Positions 1 through 10,912 are shown, counted from the first letter of the stretch. The stretch is DNA of 60,000 bases from Antedon mediterranea (GCF_964355755.1 NC_092677.1:6331001-6391000); one strand, 5' to 3'. The notes: a model not told the origin generated them from the letters alone. Program-made: numbers and translations.

Positions 1-25
1 GTACCTTTTGATTATGTAATAGTAT

Positions 26-187
26 ACAAATAATGAATATTTATGAGTGTAATGGTACAAATAATGGCACGAGGTGAATGATGAAAGGTTATATCAACGA
101 GGCAACGCCGAGTTGATATAACCTTTCATCATTCACCAAGTGCCATTATTTGTACCATTACACGAATACAAAACATTCATTATTTGT
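26..187. repeat. Long palindromic repeat (MITE-like hairpin)
   Basis: The two halves are near-perfect reverse complements with their centre near position 108. The left arm runs through GTAATGGTACAAATAATGG and GGTTATATCAAC; the right arm returns through GTTGATATAACC and CCATTATTTGTACCATTAC. The arms extend further through imperfect ATAATGAAT/ATTCATTAT pairing. No coding potential is seen. This fits a foldback MITE; no target duplication was identified. Confidence 0.8.
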
Positions 188-1127
188 TTTATATAACATC
201 TATATAAATTCTAGTTATTTGAATCAAATAAAAGGTAGCCCTAGCCAAAGCTTACTACATTTCCTTCACACACATTGATTAAAAACAGTAACATTTGGTT
301 TTTAATAATTTTATATTAAATGTTATATTTATATGGATTTCGTAAACACACCTACTTTTGTGTTAATTATGTCAACAAACGACCAAACAATCCTAGGCCT
401 AGCAAGGCTAAAACGCCTAGGCTAGGCCTAGCCTAATACTAGCATGGCCTAGGCTAGACCTAGTAGCCTAGTACTAGCTTGGCTGAAAGGCAAAACTTCG
501 ACAGACAATTGGAACTTATCTAAGCTAATTATGGTTTTTCCAACAATTCCACGTCTTGTAGGGATGTCCCCATTAATTAATCAAAATCCTAAAAACGATC
601 TAAAGCTAATTTAAATGCCTTTTTGAAAGAAATTAGTACATAATGTCCAAATCGTACACAAATATCTGCTGCTGTTGCATATCTCGCGGTGGTGTTTACA
701 GATGAAACTGAGACCAAACGACAGGTGGCGCTGTTGTATTACACAGTACAGAGCCATATAGGATAATTTGTGTACTAGATTTTTTTTTCATCCGCGAGAC
801 GTTTTTTTTTTCGTACACAAAAATGTTTCAAAAAGTACTATTAAACGATCGTTTAATAGTGCGTACTATTGCACGCCATGTGACCCACAATCGTCCAATC
901 AAATGACAGGAATTTATTTAGGTGTTATATAATAATCGTTAATGGTTCAATATTTAATATATCATTAAGCTAGGCTTCATGTTGAATTTTAAAATAAAAC
1001 ATGTTAGTTGCATATATAATAGTTCTTTCCAATCATTTACCACTCGTGTCGTATACAGTCGTGTCGAATGGCCGAGCTTCCTGGGCGGTTTCTGCTCAGG
1101 TTATAGACACAGATTCAATGTGGGACA
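188..1127. other. Non-coding stretch with CCTAGG-rich tract
   Basis: No gene is supported. About 385-480 is a low-complexity run of overlapping CCTAGGCCTAG motifs, an extreme case of the TAGGCCTA over-use seen across the window. A short perfect palindrome around ACGATCGT occurs near 845-852. The 105-residue open frame beginning at 979 overlaps MITE sequence and is not considered a gene. Confidence 0.5.
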
Positions 1128-1170
1128 AGTAAAGCTACGCGGTTTTCCGTTTACCGCTCGTCTGTGTAAA

Positions 1171-1359
1171 GGGCCTTTCACACCTGCTCCGGCACGGTTC
1201 CGGTCCGGCGACGGCAAATCCAATCGAACGTCAATGTTTCGTTTTTACGCGGCTACGCGCATATCAATTGGTGCTTGGCCGCGTGGAGCGTCGTGAAAAC
1301 GAAAGATTGGCGTTCGATTCGCCGGACCGGAACCGTGCCGGAACAGGTGTGAAAGGCCC
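1171..1359. mobile_element. Short palindromic MITE, CCGG-rich ends
   Basis: The ends are inverted copies: GGGCCTTTCACACCTG on the left and CAGGTGTGAAAGGCCC on the right. They continue inward through TCCGGCACGGTTCCGGTCCG and its complement and through AACGAAA-type pairing. The element is about 190 bp and has no coding capacity. It abuts a fragment at about 1128-1167 that matches the right end of the MITE at 43684-43869 (shared GCTACGCGGTTTTCCG), so two MITE families are juxtaposed here. Confidence 0.75.
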
Positions 1360-1566
1360 TAAGCGTGGTTCCCACTAGAACGCAACGCAGCGACGAATCG
1401 ACGCAAACGGTTGTATTGCGTAATCACAAGTAGGAACCGACGACGCAATAGTGCTGCAAATATCGAAGGTTTGATTTCACGTAGGCGAGGACAAACACAA
1501 TTATTAGAAGGGCATTTGCTTACGTTGCATAGATTGCGTTACGTTGCGTCGGCATTTAGGCTGCCA
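1360..1566. repeat. Diverged relative of the GGTTCCCACTAGAACG MITE
   Basis: The left end (AAGCGTGGTTCCCACTAGAACG-like) and the interior CGCAACGCAGCGACG match the MITE copies at 54221-54720 and 54801-54972. The right half (TTGCGTTACGTTGCGTC) is the inverted counterpart. It is more diverged than those copies, so probably older. Confidence 0.6.
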
Positions 1567-1632
1567 TGTCTAACAACTTGATTGTCCACACCTGCGAAAA
1601 TGTCATCCCAGTTGTGACACACATGTAGGTTT

Positions 1633-1699
1633 ACAAACTGCGGGTAAACTGTATGTGTGATAATATTATTATCACACATAAAGTTTACCCGCAGTTTGT
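1633..1699. repeat. 67-bp near-perfect hairpin
   Basis: ACAAACTGCGGGTAAACT on the left pairs with AGTTTACCCGCAGTTTGT on the right. The interior TATGTGTGATAATA/TTATTATCACACATA also pairs, giving an almost fully self-complementary 67-bp sequence. It could be a minimal MITE or an inverted duplication. No transcript signals are seen. Confidence 0.8.
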
Positions 1700-2214
1700 T
1701 TGTTGTAAGCCGTGGCTAGTGCCAACTCATGTTTAAATTAAGTTTCTTCCTTAAAGGTCGCGTCAGTCAGTAGGCCTACTGCCAATTCAGTTGCTCTCCT
1801 CTGTCCATGACACTGACCAAAGTAGTATTACAAGTTGCTTCTTTGTGTACAATATTATTATCGCTATCGCCGTTAACGTAAAGACAAATTACAAGTAGGC
1901 CTAATAACATTGCAATCACAACTTTTAATATTGATAATAATTCTGTCAAGGATTTGTCAGGATTAGGCCTAATGTAACATTATTATCATAATTGTAATCA
2001 TAATTATTTTACTTTTATTATTATTTAATTTAATTTTACTGTAAACTAATTCTCGTTTTGTGTAATAATAAAAATCCTATTATTATTAAAATCCTATTAT
2101 TATTAAGCAAATTTAACTAATATAAGTAGGTATTAACCGTTTAAAAAAATGTATTCTAAAATATTTTTGCCATAAAGTGGTCTTTTATATATATTATCTA
2201 TAGTGATTGTATTA

Positions 2215-3093
2215 TCATTTGATTTTAGCTCTCAGCTTATATAACTTATTGTAGTATGGTAAACTGGCATCAATACAGTGAATTACGTCTTTTGACAGCT
2301 CAGATCTTGAGGGCGCTGGTGTAGATGTACCAAAACTTTTACTTTCGAAAGCATGCTTATGGAAATTTCCAACCCTGTTCCACTGTAACATTTCTTTCGA
2401 CATTTTCCAATCCATGGTGACGTCATGTCCGCCATCCCAAGACAATAACTTATCCGTATACTGGATGCCAGCAAAGGCGCAAAACTGACGTAATATGGAT
2501 TCGGGGTTCTCTAAAAGATCGTCGGAATCAATAATAAACGGGTTTGGTTCGATTCCTGTTTTCTTTAGGTGCTCATAGAGTTGTAGACTTTCTCCAAAAC
2601 CGTAATCTTCTGGTATCACATTGTTTTTACCAACTTCTAACATTACCTCTTCACCTTCGTTGAATTTATTAAGAAGATTTTTCCAGGAGGGAAATACCTT
2701 TCCAGGATTACGAATCAAAAACGCATGTCTGTACCCATGTGGTAACATATTCAATTTATCTGCTATTGCGTATGACATATCTTTGGCAAAGATTACTTTT
2801 TTATCCGTGTAATCGGCCTCTAAATTGTCTTTTGCAGCAGAGTACGTGAAGTTTTCGGATTCCCAAGCCTCATTACAATTGACTTCGAGTTCAGATGTTA
2901 TCTTATTCATGTTTTCCATCAACTCCAAGATATATTCTGGTTTATCCTTTATGTCCGGGCCCATAAGATAAGCCGCTATATAAGGCTCGTTCATTATTTG
3001 TACATCGTTCAAGTTGCTCATGCATACTACAAAAGCTGTTGATACACTGCGTGGAACGCTCCAAAGCATTACTCGTACTTGTTTTTCTGCCAT
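2215..3093 (-). CDS. P-loop sulfotransferase-like protein, copy 1
   Basis: A 292-residue protein in one uninterrupted coding exon. Motifs follow the PAPS-dependent sulfotransferase order: an N-terminal strand-loop with PRSVST at residues 14-19 (5'-phosphosulfate-binding-loop-like), a NEPY motif near 35-38, AFLIRNPGKVFPS near the middle (3'-phosphate-site-like Arg and Ser), and a DSDDLLENPES then RQFCAFAGI module. In overall plan it resembles the sulfotransferase-like domain of proteins often annotated as branched-chain-amino-acid aminotransferase-like; no aminotransferase domain is present. The ATG is preceded by a good 3' splice site (TATCTTGTATAG, 5 nt upstream), so an untranslated first exon probably lies upstream. 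This is the most diverged intact copy of the cluster. Acceptor substrate and catalytic activity are unknown; family assignment is firm, function is inference. Confidence 0.85.
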   Translation of the reverse strand: MAEKQVRVMLWSVPRSVSTAFVVCMSNLNDVQIMNEPYIAAYLMGPDIKDKPEYILELMENMNKITSELEVNCNEAWESENFTYSAAKDNLEADYTDKKVIFAKDMSYAIADKLNMLPHGYRHAFLIRNPGKVFPSWKNLLNKFNEGEEVMLEVGKNNVIPEDYGFGESLQLYEHLKKTGIEPNPFIIDSDDLLENPESILRQFCAFAGIQYTDKLLSWDGGHDVTMDWKMSKEMLQWNRVGNFHKHAFESKSFGTSTPAPSRSELSKDVIHCIDASLPYYNKLYKLRAKIK

Positions 3094-3609
3094 TTTATCT
3101 ATACAAGATACACAAAAACATTCAATTAAACGATTATTACTGTTAAATAGGCGTTGTATTGAAAATTATATTCTCAGAGTTATTTTCCGTGAACATAGTG
3201 TCAATAAATATTTATTTCAACAGTTTTACAGTTTGTTCATATAATATATATATAATTAACCAGGTTCATGTCAAGAAGTGCAATACTTGTCACGAGATGA
3301 CCCTATAAACAAAAAAGACAAGTAGGCCTACTACAGACTACAATTGCAGAGAAAATGTGATCACAGATCAGTTTTATATGTATATAGAAATATAATGATT
3401 CTTAATTTTGAGGAAAACAGGGAGAGAAATACTATTTGTATGTGAACCAATGCCGTCCCATAGCCGTGGGATAGAGACTGAGTTTGACTACAGTATATAT
3501 CAGTGTACCATCCCACATAACTGGCTCAGCCTATTATTGTGCAAGTTCTGCGGTACATTTCATTTCGGAACCTGAACTGCACTGACGAGATCGAAACAGT
3601 CCTGTCTGC
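3094..3609. other. Upstream region of copy 1, no gene seen
   Basis: It presumably contains the promoter and a 5' untranslated exon of the sulfotransferase-like copy 1, but no start site can be assigned by eye. No repeat family was recognised apart from a TAGGCCTA motif near 3324. Confidence 0.35.
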
Positions 3610-3611
3610 AG

Positions 3612-3646
<35 letters not shown>

Positions 3647-4210
3647 CCAAAGGCAAATTGCTGAAAAAAATGACAATGCTGTGGGTATCAGTGGCTGGAT
3701 CTCAATGGAGATACAAAAATAAAAAGCGAAAAGCTAAATCAAAACGATAAAGTAAACAGCCAGAAAAGTTAGCAGAGCTTCATCAGTGCAAGTGAAGGAA
3801 TTTGGATAACGTCAGAGTATAAAGCTGGCAAGTGCTGCATGGGTGGACAGAAATAAAAGAAATATAACAAAGGGAGCCAGGGTGGAGTCTGAATAAGAGT
3901 GGAAAACAAAGAAGGTAGCTTGGTAGAGATATAAACATTTTTGGAATGAGACTAAAAAACAGCTTAAATGGTGGTTAATATTGAAACTTAAATTTTGGTA
4001 GTCAATGGAATAATTTTACCGATCTGGGAGTATGTTCCTAAGTCCAAAAGGTTTTGTGGTTTTAAGTAGTAATTCCCAGTGGTTTTCTTTGTCTTTGCGA
4101 GTTTTGTCGCTCCATTTGACATCGTGGTCTATTGCAATAACTCTGAAATATATATATATATATAAAGCGAAAAGCTAAATCAAAACGATAAAGTAAACAG
4201 CCAGAAAAGT

Positions 4211-4250
4211 TAGCAGAGCTTTCGGGCAACACTAGCCCTTCATCAGTGCA
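4211..4250 (-). ncRNA. Hammerhead-ribozyme-like motif (copy 1)
   Basis: Read on the minus strand: CTGATGA, a GGGC/GCCC stem II with a seven-base loop, GAAA, then GC-TCT-GC that can form a tiny stem III before TA. This is the order of the hammerhead catalytic core described for Penelope-like elements. Stem I pairing is not convincing next to the core, so self-cleavage is uncertain. Confidence 0.4.
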
Positions 4251-4498
4251 AGTGAAGGAATTTGGATAACGTCATAAATGGTGACGATACCTGACACGTT
4301 TCTCGGACAGGCGACGTAATTTATATGTTTAGAATTAATGTTCTGTGCCTGATTTGTTTATATATATATACATATACATATACAGTATATATATTCTAGT
4401 TAGTCTGTGCCTCATGTGTTTTTTTATTTTCTTGCAGTCCACTCAGGCAGCGCCGAGTGTCTGCTTTAGTATTCTCTATTTGTCTAAGTACTCTCACT

Positions 4499-4540
4499 TG
4501 CACTGATGAATGGCTAGTGTTGCCTGAAAGCTCGGCTAAT
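4499..4540 (+). ncRNA. Hammerhead-ribozyme-like motif (copy 2)
   Basis: Plus-strand copy: CTGATGA at 4503-4509, stem II GGC/GCC, GAAA at 4526-4529, then GC-TCG-GC and TA. The core is preserved while stem II has lost one base pair relative to copy 1. It faces copy 1 in inverted orientation. Confidence 0.35.
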
Positions 4541-4679
4541 TCTTCTGGCTGTTTCACTTTTATCGTTTTGATTTAAATCTTTGCTTTTTTTATATCTCTC
4601 TCCAACCACTGACACCGACAGCATTTTATTGTTTTCAGTAATTTGCCTTTGGATTTATATATTCTATTTAAGTACTCCT

Positions 4680-5739
4680 GCCAAATAAAAAATGATCTTC
4701 ATTCAAAAATAATTGTTGAAGGTTTAATAAATAAGAATCATCAGAGAGTAATTTCATGCTTCTCTCTTGATAAAAAGAATTCTACATACCGTCAGTAGTT
4801 GACAATATTTCACCTGCAATCACCTTCACCGATATTCCGATAGCAAACTGGTACTATTGCTGATGCGTTTCATCGACTCTGTAGGCCTACAGGGTAACGT
4901 TTGATACAGTAAACTTTATCGCGCCACACCCACTGTTTTATTGACATTTGTCTAAATGATCTAAGTTTTCAAAAAGAGTTGGTGCGTCCCACATTATTCA
5001 TTCTTCTTCATATCAGATGTTTACATAGGGTTAGTACACACATTATTGTTCAACTAATTATCTTGATAATTTTCATTTTACTCCATTTTTATTTAACTTT
5101 TAAAAATACAACTCATGTTTTATTTTAAATAAATAGCGTTTAAGCAGTTTCGTTTTGTTTATACCAAGCTTTCACATAATAGTTTATTTTTAATTTCCCA
5201 TCTCAATCATTATGTTCAGATTTTTTTTTTTCGAATCTAACAATATAGGGCCAACTCTCTAATTAGACAGTTTGTATGTATTGTGGATTAACAATCCAAA
5301 AAGACATAAAAATGTATACAATTATATAAAATATTAATTATTTAAAACTTAATTCCCTAATTGGAAATACAATACTGTACTGTACTAGGGAAAAAAGTGA
5401 CAAGGAGTATTTCTTATACCTTATTTAATAAATGTTGCACAGACCGTTACCGATATACCAAAATGTTTTTCAATACGTCATTATTTCGTGTACTTGTGGT
5501 ATACGACGTACGATACGCTTTGTACATGTCACGCCATTTGTAGGCTACATTAATATAGTACATTATCCATATACTGTTGTGTTGCGGTTTCCGTAATAAA
5601 TGGAACGATGTTCAGTTCGCATAACATTGTAGGCCTCTAGTACCAACAAAAATAACGTAAAATAATTTTTTTTTTTGAGTTTTTGATAGTTGCTAATACA
5701 TATAATATTATAATTAGATACTAATATCACGAAAAAATC
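4680..5739. other. Intergenic, nothing recognised
   Basis: AT-rich unique-looking sequence between the Penelope-like remnant and sulfotransferase-like copy 2. One TAGGCCTA site lies near 4882. The small open frame at 5361 has no recognisable features. Confidence 0.4.
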
Positions 5740-6621
5740 TTATCTAATTTTAGCTCTCAGCTCGAACAATTTATTGTAGTATGGAAAACTAGCTTCAATA
5801 CAATGGAGAACATCTTCGGACAACTCGGATTTTGAGGGCGCTGCTGATGGTTTAATAAAACCTTTACTTTCGAAAGCGTTCTTGTGGAAATTTCCAACGC
5901 TGTTCCACTGTAGCATTTCTTTTGATGCTATCCAGTATTTAGTGACGTCATGTCCGCCATCCCAAGACAATAACTTATTCGTAAATTCAATTCCAGCAAA
6001 GGCACAAAACTGACGTAATATGGATTCAGGGTTCTCTAAAAGATCGTCTGCGTCCATAATGAACGGTTTTGGTTCGATCCCTGTTTTCGTCAGGTGTTCG
6101 TACACGTGTAAAGTTTCTCCAAAAGCGTAGTGTTCTGGTACTACTTCGTGTTTGCCAACTTTTAACATTACCTCATCTGTCGTAAATTTATTAAACAGTT
6201 TTTTTTGTGATGGGAAAACCTTCTCAGGGCTACGTATCAGAAACGCATGTTTGTAACCCTTTGGCAGCATGTGTAGTGTATCAGCAGTTATTGTGCTTGC
6301 CATATCCTTTACAAAAATAACACGTTTACTTGGATATTCATCCTCTAACCTATCTTTAACGAATTGAAGCGTTAAGTCATCCGACTTCCACGGGTTATCG
6401 CAGTTTACTTCAACAACAGATGCTATCTTGTTCATACTTTCTCTCATTTCTCTGAGATCGTCTGATAGGTCTTGTTGAAAGTCAGGCCCCACGAGAAGAG
6501 CAGCTACATACGGTTCATTTATGACTTGGACATCGTCTAGCTTGCCCATACATATTTCAAAAGCAGTGGATACAGAGCGCGGAATGCACCAAAGAAACAC
6601 TCGTGCTTGTTTTTCTGCCAT
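5740..6621 (-). CDS. P-loop sulfotransferase-like protein, copy 2
   Basis: A 293-residue protein, one coding exon. PRSVST is at residues 14-19, INEPY at 34-38, AFLIRSPEKVFPS at 126-138, DADDLLENPES at 190-200 and RQFCAFAGI at 203-211. The last two match the usual sulfotransferase module in which an acidic loop precedes the helix that packs against the cofactor site. There is no signal peptide or membrane segment, so a cytosolic enzyme-like protein is expected. The start codon lies 8 nt downstream of a strong 3' splice site (run of T then ATAG), as in the other copies, implying a non-coding 5' exon. Protein sequence is closest to copy 3. Substrate unknown; intact length and motifs argue that it is functional. 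Confidence 0.87.
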   Translation of the reverse strand: MAEKQARVFLWCIPRSVSTAFEICMGKLDDVQVINEPYVAALLVGPDFQQDLSDDLREMRESMNKIASVVEVNCDNPWKSDDLTLQFVKDRLEDEYPSKRVIFVKDMASTITADTLHMLPKGYKHAFLIRSPEKVFPSQKKLFNKFTTDEVMLKVGKHEVVPEHYAFGETLHVYEHLTKTGIEPKPFIMDADDLLENPESILRQFCAFAGIEFTNKLLSWDGGHDVTKYWIASKEMLQWNSVGNFHKNAFESKGFIKPSAAPSKSELSEDVLHCIEASFPYYNKLFELRAKIR

Positions 6622-7239
6622 TGCAATATCTATAAAAAAACAATAACCAATATATTTATTTTGTAAGCCAATCTATCTTCCGACTATTAAACATTTGATA
6701 GGAAGCCAGGGCAATTTTCAAAATTAGTTTTCTGTCCTGATAAAATATTGCACAGGCAAAACCAGCCTTGGAGGACAGCGAAATGTTGAGCTACATAGGC
6801 TGCCGTGCTTCAACATTAATTTGGCAGTAGACAGACTAGAGTTAGATTATGCAGATAAGATTTTATTTCTGAGAATATTCATCTCTAGCCGATTTTTAAA
6901 TCTCTCAGCGATATTGAGATTCTCTATTAGGAAATAAAGGTTAAAGGGCAAACTAAAAGCATTTTTGTACACATTTTATTATTATTATATATTTTGAAAA
7001 CAAAATTTAAAATGTCCATGTATAATAAACAAGGCCATATACATGGCTACAATCGCGTGCTCAAGTTAGTGCTTACCGACCAACCGACCGATATAGTGAT
7101 CGAGTTGCACGCAACTAGAAATGACCATTGAGGCCAAAGGTCACAGTAGTCAACTCAGATTTTCAGTCACTATGTTTTGGCATTTCCATATCTATCTGCT
7201 TTATAATTTGTATCCAGTTTTGTCATGTAACACTCCACC
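6622..7239. other. Upstream region of copy 2 with a repeat fragment
   Basis: Probably includes the promoter and 5' untranslated exon of copy 2. From about 7015 to 7110 it holds one copy of the dispersed ACCGACCAACCGACCGA-containing repeat also found at 7945-8035 and, inverted, at 12628-12755. Confidence 0.4.
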
Positions 7240-7944
7240 TTTCTCCCCTTAAGGGACTATACACTAGTGAACATTGATTATTTTATGCAATTAACCATCA
7301 ATTTATCTGAACTTTGTATATTTCATATAGGCCTATGTATATTAAAACAAAGATAGGCCATTTTCCAATGAGTTTAAAAAGAAAGAGAAACAAAATCAGT
7401 AAACACATGTTGTGAACAGTGCCTGCGATCTACATCTTTCATAAATCAAAAACAGGATAAGTATTACAATTTTCAGGCGGTTTTGGAGCGTTATTTAAAA
7501 ATCATAATATATTAATTTTCAGCCATGTTAAAAATTGAAAATGCGTGTAGTTTAGGAATTTACGTTCACTTCTGTCGGCCTTGATTAGAGATACGGTTAT
7601 TTAACGGCCCTACTGTACATGAAAACATACAGAGAGATGCTACCTAATTTTTAAATAGTACTTGTTGAAACCCTCAAATGATCTAATAAGCACAAAGCTA
7701 ACAACCATGACTTATCCTGTCTCCATCTGCTTGTACAGTATAACTATATTATTGGTTTTTTCACTTCACTATTTTTTCCCTTATTATAATACTAGGCCAG
7801 GCCTAGTTGAGTAAGTCTCCCAATTACAAGAAAATATATTCTAACATGTAACAGGTAGGTGTTTAGCCCTTCTTCAAGGCTCAATGGTCCGAAGCAATTT
7901 AAATCAATTAAAACGAAACATCAGCCTTTATTGCTAATTAAACA

Positions 7945-8035
7945 GAACAAAACCATATACATGGCTGCAGTCGCGTTTACCGACCAACCGACCGACATAG
8001 TGAGCTGTAGAGTCGCGTTGCACGCGACGAAAAAG
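7945..8035. repeat. Dispersed repeat with CGAC/GTCG arms
   Basis: Contains TATACATGGCTGCAGTCGCG, then ACCGACCAACCGACCGACAT, then a GTCGCGTTGCACGCGAC hairpin. Diverged copies lie at about 7015-7110 (same strand) and 12628-12755 (opposite strand, with an expanded GGTC/GTCT run). The multiple copies suggest a MITE or SINE fragment; class not identified. Confidence 0.6.
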
Positions 8036-8765
8036 CAATTAATGCCTACTACAAACATTTAAACTTTGGATCTTCAAAATAATCAAAGAACTTGAAATTC
8101 ATCTGCTAGCTACAGACATTTCCAGCGATGGTGACTTGACCTTAACTTTGCCAGTGACGTTGACCTCAGACCGTGATATTTTTGTTGTTGTAGATTGCTG
8201 GGATTTCTTCCCTTTTCAAGGTCCACTTTATTGATTAATTACCCGTTTGACTCACGGCTAAGGTCACGTCATAATCGCGCAGAAAATGGGTCATTGCACT
8301 GCAGCTAGCAGATGAAAATTAGAAAAAAGGGATCTTTTTTGTTTAGGAAGTGTATTTGTCTCAATTGTTATAGCCTCTACCCTATTACCAACACAAGATC
8401 AAATTCCATTCCAACAAATAAAGTAAGGTCATGCAACTTATAGTAATGGAAATAACGCAAATAAAGAATATTAAACATTGTAAAGAAGTCATTGAAGCAA
8501 ATAGAGCATTAAAAGAAGTGAATTATTTTGTTGAAATAAAAAACTGAAGCCACGGTACCTTATTTAATTGTTTTGCATTCTGTTATAATATAATATTGTA
8601 AGGGTTGCTCAGTTACTGGGCAGCTACCTTGCAAATAAAACTAGATTATTATTTAATAGGCCTAGGCAGTAACTTAACCTTAATTCGCATTGATATACAG
8701 CAAATAAAGCCGTGCACTCATATTTAAATACTGTAAAACGAAAGATAAAAAATTAACTTTAGGTA

Positions 8766-8836
8766 ATTGAGATGAGCTGTAGCATGGTGGTTAACGTGAT
8801 TGCCTTCCAATCCCAAGGTACAGGGTTCAATCCTGA
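8766..8836 (+). mobile_element. tRNA-derived SINE head (unit A copy)
   Basis: TAGCATGGTGGTTAACG resembles a tRNA A box and GGGTTCAATCC is a good B box, spaced as in a tRNA. It is followed by a TG microsatellite rather than a tRNA 3' half, so this is a SINE fragment and not a tRNA gene. The same fragment occurs in unit B at 17348-17420, so it predates the duplication. Confidence 0.6.
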
Positions 8837-8875
8837 CCTGTGTGTGTGTGTGTGTGTCAGGGATGTAACACATGG

Positions 8876-9555
8876 TGTTACATGCAAGGCACAAACAGAA
8901 GATAGGCAATACAATGGATAAGTTTTATACTCTAATCTACGTTTTATTCTTCAAACAGAAAAGCAAAAGATAACAAAATCAATTAAAATGATTATAAAGA
9001 TAAAGATTAATTAACAATATAAAATAATTATCAAAGTATAAGATGGTGGTAACACACAATCAAAATACATAAAGAAATTCAAGACTTACAAATATAGCTG
9101 AGCCCAAGGCTAATATAAAGCTTTACTTCAGTTGTTCAAAACAGTCAAACAGACTTCTAGATACTTCAATAGACTTTAACAGCATTTAGTTTAGCTATGT
9201 CAGTATTCGTATTAGGACTGATTAAATATGGTTAATGTACCACTATTTATATTCTTATGCAGGATATGTGGGGTGATCATAATGATCTCATCAAATAACT
9301 TAAAGATGATGAAATTGGTTTTAAGATGAAATTCAAATGACATCATCATCTTAGTATGAAGTTGTTGTAACAATTTCCTTATATGGAATATCAAACAAGT
9401 GTCTCTGACAACTTGAGTTATGAGCAGTCTCATAGGTACAATTACTAACAACCTGGTTACTGAACTTTGGTCTAGTCTACAACCAATATAATATATACAC
9501 TACAATACTATGGTAAAGTAATAATAATATAATAGTATAAATGTATCTCCTAACA
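8876..9555. mobile_element. Solo-LTR-like 680-bp insertion
   Basis: The insert begins TGTTACATG and ends CTCCTAACA, i.e. TG...CA ends with TGTTA/TAACA inverted termini. It is flanked by a direct ATGG duplication (8872-8875 and 9556-9559). The paralogous position in unit B reads ACACATGGCTATTC with no insert (about 17451), which is a clean empty site. This matches a solo LTR of a Gypsy-type retroelement; a MITE is the alternative. No coding sequence remains. Confidence 0.75.
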
Positions 9556-10075
9556 ATGGCTATTCAACTCCCCTCCCTAAGCCCGGTTATGAAACTTGAT
9601 GATGATGATTATCGTTAGGCCTACTCGCTGTTGGGTGCGTATGAAATAAAAAGAATGAAACATTCACATTACTTAATAGAGCAGAACACTAATTATAAAA
9701 AAAGAATGCTGGTCTAAATAAAAAAAATAATATCAGAGTAAAGAACCAACATCGGAACATCCCCCACCTCTTGTAGGCCTACATTCAAATGAATACACAA
9801 GGTATATTATGCCTATATTGTACTTACTGTAGTAGATTGACTGTTGTATATTATAATACAGTGTACGTGATGTAAACACATCACCGAGTTCTGATCTGAT
9901 GTTCTAATCTCAAAAAAAGCTATTATACCATATAGAATGCATCTGCTTCGTCAACAATATAGTTAGCATACTTTTACAAACAATAATGGCATGTATTGGC
10001 AGTTTGCCAACGAATCTTTGTACTAACCTTTTCGTAGGTTATGCAGAACATGAATTATTCATTAGTCATATTCTA

Positions 10076-10300
10076 TGGGCGGCCATTAGGGTCAAAATAG
10101 ACAAACGTTGCCGTACGAACAATTCCGCTCCCGTAAGGCAAACTAATGGCGTTAAAGACATAATTCCTCGAGTGACAAACAAATATTGCCGTACGGACAC
10201 ACAAACACATTGCCGAAAGGACGAAATTTCCGAAAGGACAAAAATTGGCGTAAGGACAAAAATTGGCGCACGGTCTAACTAAATTTAAACGTTGAGGGCA
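10076..10300. mobile_element. Fragment rich in short GGACAAA repeats
   Basis: Unit A diverges from unit B here. The segment carries repeated GCCGTACG/CCGAAAGGAC and GGACAAAAATTGGCG blocks and ends near TTGAGGGCAGCATAGTA, which resembles the GAGGGCGCT-containing subterminal repeats of the foldback elements at 14122 and 17801. It may be a third, truncated member of that group. Confidence 0.4.
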
Positions 10301-10529
10301 GCATAGTAATTTAAAACCACGTGACTGAAACCACTCTGTTGTGTGTCCAGTCCTGATGGGGAATAAAAACATAATCATGGAAGGCTTGTGTTAAGCTAGC
10401 CAACAATATAGGCCAGCCGACAATAAGCCAGCCCACTTTAATTTTTTCCAGCCAACAATAACTATGAAACACCGTTTGTGTATTTTTTACATTTTCAGTG
10501 TTACTTATGGTTTTTATGGTATTAGAAAT

Positions 10530-10912
10530 GAAATATTTGTGAGAAAACGGCGGATTGCTCCTGGGAGTCACTTGGTGGGATTATACTAGGGTAGGGCCTA
10601 CCTCTTTAGTCGTCCAGTAAAAGTTGGAGTAGGCCTATGACCGCTGGTCCCGTTTACTCAGCCCTCATCTTTTAAATTTGAGTGTAACTCAATTATGATT
10701 TTTAATATTATAATGAAATTTGATACTGTATTTTTGTGAGAAAACGGCGGATTGCTCATGGGAGTTACTTGGTGGGATTATACTAGGGTACATCCTTAGT
10801 CGTCCAGTATAAGTTAAAGTATGACCACTGGTCCCGTTTACTCAGCATTTATCTTTTAAAAATCTGAGTGTAACACCTCATCTTTTAAATCCGCCGTTTT
10901 CTCACAAATACA
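10530..10912. repeat. Direct duplication with inverted end
   Basis: About 150 bp starting GTGAGAAAACGGCGGATTGC occurs twice (from about 10540 and 10738), sharing ACTTGGTGGGATTATACTAG and GGTCCCGTTTACTCAGC. The inverted end AATCCGCCGTTTTCTCAC follows near 10890. This suggests a small TIR element that was tandemly duplicated. Confidence 0.65.

Larger units (their letters stand above)
3610..4670. mobile_element. Rearranged Penelope-like retroelement terminal repeats
   Basis: A roughly 120-bp sequence containing GATGAAGGGCTAGTG...CCGAAAGC, followed by a segment ending GTTTTGATTTAGC, occurs three times. It is on the minus strand at about 3722-3810 and 4167-4290 and on the plus strand at about 4495-4590. 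The outer flanks (AAATCCAAAGGCAAATT at about 3644 and its complement at about 4640) are also inverted relative to each other. CTGATGA...GAAA pairs of this kind are characteristic of Penelope-like element termini. No reverse-transcriptase or GIY-YIG frame remains, so this is a remnant. TA microsatellites sit at about 3618-3642 and 4149-4165. Confidence 0.55.

Noticed and set aside
979-1296. 105-residue plus-strand open frame
   Set aside because: It runs across MITE termini (palindromic CCGG-rich DNA) and has no domain-like pattern.
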